Origin: Elusimicrobiota bacterium
GTDB lineage: Bacteria; Elusimicrobiota; Elusimicrobia; UBA1565; UBA9628
Assembly (NCBI GenBank): GCA_016194625.1
Contig: JACQBB010000005.1
Span: 1-6,682, forward strand
DNA length: 6,682 nt
Direction of reading: 5' to 3'
Position numbers and translations under genes: made by a program. Below, in pieces: positions 1 through 5,118 of the stretch (its first letter is position 1; every line of letters begins with the position of its first letter). A model generated the notes under the pieces. That model searched no databases. It was not told where the DNA came from and saw nothing but the letters and a program-made list of their open reading frames with translations.

Positions 1-486
1 CAGGAGTTCGACCTCTCGCGCGTGCTGACCCTGCCCGGGCGCCTTCTCGAGGTCGGCCGGACCTGCGTGGCGAAGGACCGCCGCGACGGCGCGACGCTGT
101 CGGCGCTGTGGACCGCGCTCGCGCAGGAGGCCGTCGCGCGCGGAGCCGACCAGCTGATCGGCTGCGCGAGCGTGCCCTTCGACCCCGAGACCGAGGCGCT
201 GGGCCGCCTGAGCGCGTCCCTGCGCGGGCACTGGGCCCCGGAGCCCGCGCGCGTGTTCCCGCGCCGCCCCGTCCCGCGCGACCCGGAGATGCCCGCGCGC
301 GACGCGGCCCTGCCGCCTCTGCTCGCGGCGTACCTGCGCCTGGGCGCGCTGATCGGCGGCGAGCCGTCGTGGGACCCGGAGTTCGGCGTCGCGGACTACT
401 TCGTCCTCGTCGGCGTCGAGCGCCTCGCGGCGCGCTACGCGCGCCGCTTCCTGGGCAAGGCCGAGCCCGCGTCATGCGCGTCCTGA
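1..486 (+). CDS. olsB: OlsB-type ornithine N-acyltransferase, 3' part (5' end outside window)
   Basis: OlsB transfers a 3-hydroxy-fatty acyl group from acyl-ACP to the alpha-amino group of ornithine, giving lyso-ornithine lipid, the first step of ornithine-lipid synthesis; it acts at the cytoplasmic face of the inner membrane. The frame is open from base 1, so the first in-window start-like codon (GTG at 22) is internal; 161 codons are visible against roughly 250-300 for the family. The reading begins with FDLSRVLTLPGRLLEVGRTCV, followed by the GNAT-like LIGCASVPF strand and a C-terminal block with PPLLAAYLRLGALIGGEPSWDP and VADYFVLVGVERL, which I recognise as the conserved tail of the OlsB/acyltransferase_5 family (related to 'putative hemolysin' N-acyltransferases). 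The next gene is an OlsA-like O-acyltransferase whose start codon lies inside this gene, so the two probably form one translationally coupled unit. Another acyl-ACP N-acyltransferase of the same fold is the main alternative; the neighbour favours OlsB. Confidence 0.82.
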   Translation, partial: QEFDLSRVLTLPGRLLEVGRTCVAKDRRDGATLSALWTALAQEAVARGADQLIGCASVPFDPETEALGRLSASLRGHWAPEPARVFPRRPVPRDPEMPARDAALPPLLAAYLRLGALIGGEPSWDPEFGVADYFVLVGVERLAARYARRFLGKAEPASCAS

Positions 487-1232
487 GGACCGCGGTCAAG
501 GGCGCCCTGCTCGCGGCGCACGTCCTGCTCGGCGCGGCGCTGACCGCCCTGCCGCCGCGCGGGCTGGACGAGCGCTTCGCGCGCCGGTGGTGCCGGCTCG
601 CCTGCGCGATCCTGGGGCTGCGCGTGCGGGCGATCGGACGGCCCGCGCCGGCCGCTGCGCTGTACGCCGCCAACCACGTCTCGTGGCTGGAGGTCGTCGC
701 GCTCGGGTCCTTGGTCCCGCTCGGCTTCGTCGCCAAGGACGACGTCCGCCGCTGGCCCGTCATCGGACGCCTGGCGGCGTGCGCCGGGACGCTGTTCCTG
801 CGGCGGCACTCGGCGCGCGCGGCGTCGCGGACGATGACGGCGGTGCTCGAGCGCCTGGCCGAGGGGCGCAGCGTCGCCGTCTTTCCCGAGGGCACCTCCA
901 CCGACGGCGCGACGGTGCTCGCGTTCAAGGCGGCGCTTTTCGAGGCTCCCGCGCGGCTCGGCTGCGACGTGCAGCCCGTGTCGGTGCGCTATCCGGTCCG
1001 CCCGGGGCGGACGGACGTCGCCCCGTTCATCGGCGACGACGAGTTCCTGCCGCACCTGCTGCGCGTGCTCGCCGAGCCCGGCCTCGACGTGGAGTTGACC
1101 TTCGCGGCGCCCCTCAGCGGACACGGCCGCACGCGCGAGGAGCTGGCGGGCGCCGCGCGCGACGCCGTCGTCGACGCCCTGGGCCTCCCCGGCTACTCGA
1201 GGTCGGGCGAGCGGTCCCTGGCCGCGCCGTAG
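474..1232 (+). CDS. olsA: OlsA/PlsC-like lyso-ornithine lipid O-acyltransferase
   Basis: This 252-residue protein belongs to the PlsC/LPLAT acyltransferase family. Next to olsB its likely role is the second step of ornithine-lipid synthesis, O-acylation of lyso-ornithine lipid at the inner membrane. A hydrophobic N-terminal segment (about residues 9-27) could anchor it. The family blocks are visible in order: NHVSWLE at 67-73 (block I), GTLFLRR at 105-111 (block II), FPEGT at 137-141 (block III) and the QPVSVRYP strand near 167-174 (block IV). Block I is odd: the usual HX4D is HX4E here (H68, E73; codon GAG at 690-692). I chose the ATG at 474 because it places the hydrophobic N-terminus and block I at the usual spacing; it overlaps olsB by 13 bp in another frame, typical of translational coupling. 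The last 13 codons overlap the convergent protease gene and look like a non-conserved tail. A lysophosphatidic acid acyltransferase (PlsC) is the alternative, less likely because of the olsB neighbour. Confidence 0.82.
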   Translation: MRVLRTAVKGALLAAHVLLGAALTALPPRGLDERFARRWCRLACAILGLRVRAIGRPAPAAALYAANHVSWLEVVALGSLVPLGFVAKDDVRRWPVIGRLAACAGTLFLRRHSARAASRTMTAVLERLAEGRSVAVFPEGTSTDGATVLAFKAALFEAPARLGCDVQPVSVRYPVRPGRTDVAPFIGDDEFLPHLLRVLAEPGLDVELTFAAPLSGHGRTREELAGAARDAVVDALGLPGYSRSGERSLAAP

Positions 1233-2632
1233 CGGGCCAGGATCGCGGGCAGGGCCTTCGCGGCGGCCGCGGCGTCGAGCACCGCGACCGTCCCGTTGTC
1301 GAACTCGACCGCGTGGCGGCCGTCGACCGGGTGCTTCGCGGCCTCGACGAGGTCCTTCAAGCGGCCGATCGGACGGCCGTTCAGCTTCGCCACCGACATC
1401 AGCCCCCAGCCGTGATAGCCGCGGTTGACCTCGTCGGCGAGGACCTGGGACAGCACGACCGCCTGCGTGCGCTCGGGCGTGGCCACGTCGTCGGCGGCGA
1501 TCGCGCGCAGGCCGTAGGTGCCGCCGTTGTGCGCGCGGAAGAAGTCCTCGGAGAGCGTCATGAACACGAAGCCGCCGAGCACGAAGTAGCCCGGGACCGC
1601 GTCGTGCTGGGGGCCGGGGACCAGCTCGACCAGCTTCTTGAGCGTCAGCGGCACGGCCAGCGTCTTGCCCCCGCGCACGACGACCGCGTCCATCCGGTCG
1701 CCGATCTGATGACGCGCGACCAGGTCCCCCAGGTCCACGCGCTCGTCGCCGCGCAGGGGCACCGTCCCGTTCTGCCCGACGGCGACGCCGTCGAGCCTCG
1801 TCAGCGCGTCGCCGGGCTGGAGCAGGCCCCAGGCGGTCGAGCCGAACTGCACCTTCGAGACCAGCACGCCGGTCGCGTCGTCCGGCAGGCCGAGCGAGCG
1901 GCGCAGCGCCGGATTCTCGGTCTCCTGCCAGTTCACGCCCAGAGCGGGGATCCCGTGGTACGAGCCGTCCTTCACGTCCGCGAGGAAGCGCTCGATCAGC
2001 GGGACCGGGACCGCGTAGCCGATGTTCTCGGCGCCGGGGCTGCTCAGGTGCTGGAACGCGATGCCGACCAGCTTGCCGCCCTGGAACACCGGGCCGCCGG
2101 AGTTGCCCGGGTTGATCGCCGCGTCGGTCTGGATCGCGAGCAGGCGGCGGCCCGAGTGCGCGTAGCTGACCACGCCGACGCGCGAGACCGTGCCCTCGGT
2201 GATGGACAGCTCGGTGCCGCCGGTCGGGAAGCCGTAGACGACCAGCTTGTCGCGCTGCGCCGGAAGATCGCCGAAGACCGCCGGGGTCGTGCCGTCGAAG
2301 AACGACGGGTCGTCGACGGTCACCAGCGCGGTCTCGCCGTCGTGCGCGACGAACTGCACGCGCGCGGGGTAGTTCTTCACGTCGCCCGCCTTGCGCGCCG
2401 TCAGGTAGGTCGCGTTGGCGACCACGTGCGCGTTCGTCAGGATGCGATGGCCCGCGATGACCACGCCCGAGCCGGTGCCCGACCCTTGGCGCGCGAACTG
2501 CCACGGCTGCCCCCAGTCCGGCTCGCGCGTCACGAAGCGCAGCTGGACGGTCGCGCGGCGCAGGGGTCCGTCCGCGGCGCGCGCGGGAAGCGCGAAGAGG
2601 AGGGCGGCGAGCAAGGCGAGCGTGGTCTTCAT
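1193..2632 (-). CDS. Exported Deg2/Deg9-type trypsin-like serine protease with two PDZ domains
   Basis: A 479-residue Deg/HtrA (S1C) protease, probably periplasmic, where such enzymes degrade or handle misfolded proteins. Residues 1-19 form a signal peptide ending A-R-A before A20. The trypsin-like domain covers about 25-222: TNAHVV with H69, then AINPGNSGGP with S178 as nucleophile. A PDZ domain follows at about 228-332 (LGVNWQETENPALR, QPGDALTRLDG), and a third domain of the Do-like PDZ type at about 338-479, ending in ILARYGAARDRSPDL, close to the end of plant Deg2 as I remember it. Length and order match the plant Deg2/Deg9 branch, not classical DegP (no Q-linker region). The catalytic Asp position is Glu (E100 in HDGETALVTVDD). 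The ATG at 2630-2632 is supported by the signal peptide and by a -10-like box 6 bp upstream; there is no Shine-Dalgarno. The gene is monocistronic, divergent from the small exported-protein gene and convergent with olsA, which it overlaps by 40 bp. Confidence 0.9.
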   Translation of the reverse strand: MKTTLALLAALLFALPARAADGPLRRATVQLRFVTREPDWGQPWQFARQGSGTGSGVVIAGHRILTNAHVVANATYLTARKAGDVKNYPARVQFVAHDGETALVTVDDPSFFDGTTPAVFGDLPAQRDKLVVYGFPTGGTELSITEGTVSRVGVVSYAHSGRRLLAIQTDAAINPGNSGGPVFQGGKLVGIAFQHLSSPGAENIGYAVPVPLIERFLADVKDGSYHGIPALGVNWQETENPALRRSLGLPDDATGVLVSKVQFGSTAWGLLQPGDALTRLDGVAVGQNGTVPLRGDERVDLGDLVARHQIGDRMDAVVVRGGKTLAVPLTLKKLVELVPGPQHDAVPGYFVLGGFVFMTLSEDFFRAHNGGTYGLRAIAADDVATPERTQAVVLSQVLADEVNRGYHGWGLMSVAKLNGRPIGRLKDLVEAAKHPVDGRHAVEFDNGTVAVLDAAAAAKALPAILARYGAARDRSPDLE

Positions 2633-2638
2633 GGACCG

Positions 2639-2647
2639 ATGTTAGCA
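2639..2647 (-). promoter_or_regulatory. Candidate extended -10 promoter of the Deg-type protease gene
   Basis: Read on the minus strand, TGC followed by TAACAT (4 of 6 matches to TATAAT, with the TGn extension) ends 6 bp before the ATG at 2632. No good -35 is seen at 16-18 bp spacing. Initiation 6-7 bp after the box would start the mRNA at or next to the start codon, so a leaderless transcript is predicted; this agrees with the lack of a Shine-Dalgarno. The same TTGCTA sequence occurs in the rhlE promoter at 6377-6382. Inference from sequence only. Confidence 0.5.
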
Positions 2648-2649
2648 AG

Positions 2650-2661
2650 TCCGCGCGCGGA
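2650..2661. repeat. 12-bp perfect palindrome in the divergent control region
   Basis: TCCGCGCGCGGA is a perfect palindrome just upstream of the protease -10 box. It is flanked by GCAAG (2645-2649) and CTTGC (2664-2668), so the whole segment 2645-2668 can form a longer imperfect inverted repeat with a two-base bulge. It could be an operator or a structural element; in DNA this rich in GCGC steps, chance is a real alternative. Confidence 0.35.
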
Positions 2662-2663
2662 AT

Positions 2664-2700
2664 CTTGCGCGCGCAAGCCCCTCCCCCTTGACGGCGCAAG
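2664..2700. promoter_or_regulatory. Candidate operator: two CTTGnnnnCGCAAG elements 23 bp apart
   Basis: The first copy (2664-2677, CTTGCGCGCGCAAG) is a perfect 14-bp palindrome. The second (2687-2700, CTTGACGGCGCAAG) matches it at 11 of 14 positions and contains the -35 box of the plus-strand promoter. Start-to-start spacing is 23 bp, about two helical turns, so a dimeric regulator could bind both on nearly the same face and cover the -35. It sits between the protease and the small exported-protein gene and could control one or both. No regulator gene lies in the window; function is inferred. Confidence 0.4.
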
Positions 2701-2716
2701 GGTTTCCTGTTATATG
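2688..2716 (+). promoter_or_regulatory. Candidate sigma-70 promoter of the small exported-protein/rluE unit
   Basis: TTGACG (2688-2693, 5 of 6 matches to the -35 consensus) is followed after 17 bp by TATATG (2711-2716), preceded by TGT (2708-2710), an extended -10 arrangement. The -10 ends 7 bp before the ATG at 2724, so transcription should start at or within a base or two of the start codon, giving a leaderless mRNA. This is the best-formed promoter in the window. Confidence 0.65.
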
Positions 2717-2723
2717 CATCCCA

Positions 2724-3113
2724 ATGAAGAGCCTCGCCGGGATCTTCTTCACCGCCGTCAACCTCCTGTACGCCTCCGTGTTCGGCGGCCCGATCGACGG
2801 CACCGCCTGGGAGGTGAAGGTCAAGGAGGAGGGCTTCTTCCACTGGGGCTCGACCCGCGAGACCGTCGTGTTCCACGGCGGCAGGATCGTGATCGCCGGC
2901 GAGGTGGCCAAGGGCTACTCCCCCGTCCTGTACGAGGCCAAGGACGAGTCCGGCGGCACCGCCTTCGCCGCGACGCTGGACGAGCCCGGCCGCGAGCGCG
3001 TCGAGTGGACCGGCCGCGTGGACGGCGAGCGCATCACCGGCGCGGTGCTGGTCCGCGGCAAGGACGGCAAGACCGCGCGCTACGTGTTCACCGGCGAGCG
3101 CAAGACCGGCTGA
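2724..3113 (+). CDS. Small probably exported protein of unknown function
   Basis: A 129-residue protein I cannot assign to a characterised family. The N-terminus (MKSLAGIFFTAVNLLYAS) is a short basic start plus a hydrophobic stretch, so it is probably a signal peptide with cleavage near residues 17-22, though no textbook AxA site is present; an uncleaved anchor is possible. The rest is predicted mostly beta strand with alternating hydrophobic residues: DGTAWEVKV at 25-33, RETVVFHGGRIVI at 45-57, VEWTGRVDGERITGAVLV at 93-110 and ARYVFTGER at 118-126. This reads like a small beta-barrel or lipocalin-like repeat of 'stain a change in signal, then kdG-turn' strands; no catalytic motif or cysteine is seen. 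The ATG at 2724 is preferred over an in-frame TTG at 2688 because the TTG is inside the -35 box and would put codons through the promoter. rluE starts 4 bp after the stop, so the two are probably cotranscribed. Confidence 0.75.
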   Translation: MKSLAGIFFTAVNLLYASVFGGPIDGTAWEVKVKEEGFFHWGSTRETVVFHGGRIVIAGEVAKGYSPVLYEAKDESGGTAFAATLDEPGRERVEWTGRVDGERITGAVLVRGKDGKTARYVFTGERKTG

Positions 3114-3117
3114 CGCC

Positions 3118-3678
3118 GTGGCCAAGACGCGCGTCGTCCTCCTCAACAAGCCCTACGGCGTCCTCTCCCAGTTCACCTCCCTCGACGGCAAGCCCGGACT
3201 GTCGCGCTACGGACTCCCCGCGGGCGTGTACCCCGCCGGCCGTCTCGACCACGACAGCGAAGGCCTGCTCCTGCTCACCGACGACGGCGGCCTGAACAAG
3301 CGCCTGACCGACCCGCGCCACGGCCACGAGCGGACCTATTGGGCGCAGGTCGAGCGCGTCCCCGACGACGCCGCGCTGGAGGCGCTCGCGCGCGGCGTGA
3401 CGCTGGCCGACGGACGCACGCGGCCGTGCCGCGTGAAGCGCCTGGACGCCGAGCCCGACCTGCCCCCGCGCGACCCGCCGATCCGCCACCGCGAGACGGT
3501 GCCGACCTGCTGGCTCGAGCTGACGCTCACCGAGGGGCGCAACCGCCAGGTGCGGCGCATGACCGCGGCCGTCGGACATCCGACGCTGAGGCTGGTGCGC
3601 GCGCGCATCGGCGGGCTCACGCTGGCGGGGCTGGCGCCCGGGAAGTGGCGCTGGGTGGACCGGCGCGAGCTGGCCTAG
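3118..3678 (+). CDS. rluE: 23S rRNA pseudouridine synthase RluE
   Basis: RluE isomerises a single uridine of 23S rRNA (U2457 in Escherichia coli numbering) to pseudouridine during large-subunit maturation. The 186-residue product has the RsuA/RluB/RluE/RluF catalytic core: LNKPYGVLSQFT at 9-20, then GRLDHDSEGLLLLT at 41-54 with D44 as the catalytic aspartate, the RTYWAQV strand, NPPIR-equivalent DPPIRHRETVPTCWLEL, and the motif EGRNRQVRRMTAAVGHPTLR in the C-terminal half. Like E. coli RluE it lacks an N-terminal S4 RNA-binding domain, which RsuA, RluB and RluF carry; the PPIR-x-R-x-x-P-T block also points to RluE. The GTG start at 3118 gives the right N-terminus and follows the upstream stop by 4 bp without a clear Shine-Dalgarno, so translation is probably coupled. 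Its TAG stop overlaps the TAG of the convergent EAL gene in one CTAG. The target base is inferred from the family. Confidence 0.92.
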   Translation: MAKTRVVLLNKPYGVLSQFTSLDGKPGLSRYGLPAGVYPAGRLDHDSEGLLLLTDDGGLNKRLTDPRHGHERTYWAQVERVPDDAALEALARGVTLADGRTRPCRVKRLDAEPDLPPRDPPIRHRETVPTCWLELTLTEGRNRQVRRMTAAVGHPTLRLVRARIGGLTLAGLAPGKWRWVDRRELA

Positions 3679-4451
3679 ACCAGCGCTCCGGCCAAACGCG
3701 CGGCGAGCGCGTCGGCCGGCATCGGCGCGCCGAGCAGGTAGCCCTGCAGCAGGCCGCAGCCGAGCTCGGCCAGGAACTCGCGCTGCGCCGGCGTCTCCAC
3801 GCCCTCGGCGACGGTCTCCAGGCCCAGGTCGCCGGACAGCGCGACGACCGCGCGCACGATGGAGGAGCTGAAGCGGTCTCCGGGCAGATGGCGGACGAAG
3901 GCGCGGTCGATCTTCAGGCCGTCGATCGGGAAGCGCTTCAGCGAGGCGAGCGACGAGTAGCCGGTCCCGAAGTCGTCGATCATCAGGCGCACCCCCGCCG
4001 AGCGCAGGCGGCGCAGGACGGCCGCGGCGGCGTCGGGGTCGCGGGCCATCATCGACTCGGTGATCTCCAGCTCCAGGTCGCGCGGCTCCAGGCGCGCCGC
4101 GGCCAGCGCGGCGTCCACGCGCGCGGCGAGCGCGGCGTCGGCGAACTGGCGCGCCGACAGGTTGACGGCCATGCGCGCGGCCGGCAGTCCGGCGTCCAGC
4201 CACAGGCGGCTCTGGCGGCAGGCCTCGCGCAGGACCCAGTCGCCGATCTCGACGATCAGGCCGGTGCGCTCCGCGGCCGGGATGAACAGCGCCGGCGAGA
4301 CCAGGCCGTCGTCGCCGCGGCGCCAGCGGATCAGGGCCTCGACGGCGTCCAGGCGGCCGGTGCGCGCGTCGATCTGCGGCTGGTAGTGGAGCAGGAACTC
4401 GCCGCGCTCCAGCGCGCGCCGCAGTCCCGCCTCGAGGGTCTTATCGTCCAT
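3675..4451 (-). CDS. Stand-alone EAL-domain cyclic-di-GMP phosphodiesterase
   Basis: The 258-residue protein is a single EAL domain that should hydrolyse c-di-GMP to pGpG in the cytoplasm and so lower the signal for biofilm or sessile growth. No GGDEF, PAS, REC or membrane segment is present. The active-site residues of functional EAL enzymes all appear in place: EAL at 38-40, N97 in VNLSA, E129 in LEITES, D159 and D160 in DDFGTGYSS, K180 in LKID, E216 and E219 in AEGVET, and Q236 in LLQGYL. It therefore looks catalytically competent, unlike degenerate EAL receptors. The ATG at 4449-4451 gives a start about 20 residues before the YQPQ strand, normal for the domain, with a weak AGG 5 bases upstream. 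It lies 59 bp after the cysteine-motif membrane protein gene on the same strand and may be the last gene of the helicase operon. With no sensor domain, control must be by expression or partner binding. Confidence 0.93.
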   Translation of the reverse strand: MDDKTLEAGLRRALERGEFLLHYQPQIDARTGRLDAVEALIRWRRGDDGLVSPALFIPAAERTGLIVEIGDWVLREACRQSRLWLDAGLPAARMAVNLSARQFADAALAARVDAALAAARLEPRDLELEITESMMARDPDAAAAVLRRLRSAGVRLMIDDFGTGYSSLASLKRFPIDGLKIDRAFVRHLPGDRFSSSIVRAVVALSGDLGLETVAEGVETPAQREFLAELGCGLLQGYLLGAPMPADALAARLAGALV

Positions 4452-4510
4452 CGCGCCTAAGGATGGCGCGCGGGCGCCCGGAGTTGGTTACGCGGTTGTT
4501 GCGGCCGCGG

Positions 4511-5113
4511 CTACTCCTCCTCCGGCCTCAGCTCGTCGCGCAGGCGGCGCCAGCTGCGGCGGTAGTCCTCGGCGTCGCCGAAGTCGACGAAGAGCCCGTA
4601 GCGGGAGTGCGCGCCCGTGCAGCGGCGCGAGTGCTTGATCGGGCAGAAGTACTGCTCGGTGCGCGCGGCGACCTCGCGCGCGTAGGCGATGAGCCCGTTG
4701 GCGTAGCCGCAGTAGTCGCAGTTGGCGCGCTCGATCCAGTTCAGGTACGGCAGGTCCCCGCGGTCGAGCTGGAGGTAGCGCGCGCGCTCGACCTTGTCGA
4801 TCCCGTATATGGGGAAGCAGACCGACTGGTACAGCCACAGCCAGGCGTCGAACAGCGCCAGCGGGACCAGGAGGGAATAGATGACCGGGGCGACGAGCAG
4901 GCTGGCCGGCGGCGCGTCCCACAGGAAGGCGACCCAGCCGGTGCGCAGGCGGCGGTGCAGCGACGCCATCTCGGCGGCGAACTCCGCGCGGCCGGTGGCG
5001 ATCGAATAGCGGAACCGGGCGCGCTTCTCGGCGAGCTCGCGCTCGAACTCCTCCTCGAGCTCGCGCTCCAGTTCGACCAGGCGCGCGGACAGCCTCTCGA
5101 TGTTCGGGTTCAT
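4511..5113 (-). CDS. Conserved membrane-associated protein with CxxCG...CPIKH...C motif, function unknown
   Basis: A 200-residue protein. Residues 4-34 are a charged heptad-like helix, probably coiled coil (LVELERELEEEFERELAEK). Residues 68-98 are hydrophobic (PASLLVAPVIYSLLVPLALFDAWLWL), enough for one long or two short membrane segments, followed by CFPIYGIDKV. The C-terminal half is soluble-looking and holds NCDYCGYANG (C132, C135), then YFCPIKH (C157, H161) and C165, which together could bind a metal such as zinc or iron. From memory, short proteobacterial proteins share the LNxIExxNCxYCGYxNGxIAYxREVAxRTEQYxCPIKH pattern, but I know no assigned function. The ATG at 5113 comes 5 bp after the helicase stop (TAG GCGGC ATG), so the gene is almost certainly translated from the same mRNA as the helicase. 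It might act with it or merely share its expression; nothing here decides this. Confidence 0.85.
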   Translation of the reverse strand: MNPNIERLSARLVELERELEEEFERELAEKRARFRYSIATGRAEFAAEMASLHRRLRTGWVAFLWDAPPASLLVAPVIYSLLVPLALFDAWLWLYQSVCFPIYGIDKVERARYLQLDRGDLPYLNWIERANCDYCGYANGLIAYAREVAARTEQYFCPIKHSRRCTGAHSRYGLFVDFGDAEDYRRSWRRLRDELRPEEE

Positions 5114-5118
5114 GCCGC

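Noticed and set aside
2688..2723. In-frame TTG start 12 codons upstream of the small exported protein
   Set aside because: The TTG is the start of the -35 box TTGACG, and the added residues would precede the signal peptide with no ribosome site.
435..3149. Very long minus-strand open frame (904 codons) crossing olsA, the protease and the small exported-protein gene
   Set aside because: It lies antisense or out of frame to three recognisable genes and its translation is low-complexity Arg/Ala/Gly/Pro. Long stop-free shadow frames are expected in DNA this rich in GC.
587..3295. Very long plus-strand open frame (902 codons) antisense to the protease
   Set aside because: Its translation is Arg/Ala/Val-rich without any domain, and it overlaps olsA, the protease, the exported-protein gene and rluE in wrong frames; a GC shadow, not an antisense gene.
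3339..4460. Plus-strand open frame opposite the EAL gene
   Set aside because: The minus strand encodes a complete EAL domain with every active-site residue; the opposite frame is Gln/Arg/Ala-rich with no motif.
4471..4480. CGGGCGCCCG palindrome between the membrane-protein and EAL genes as a terminator
   Set aside because: It has no loop and no T-run on either strand, so it does not resemble an intrinsic terminator; most likely chance in GC-rich DNA.
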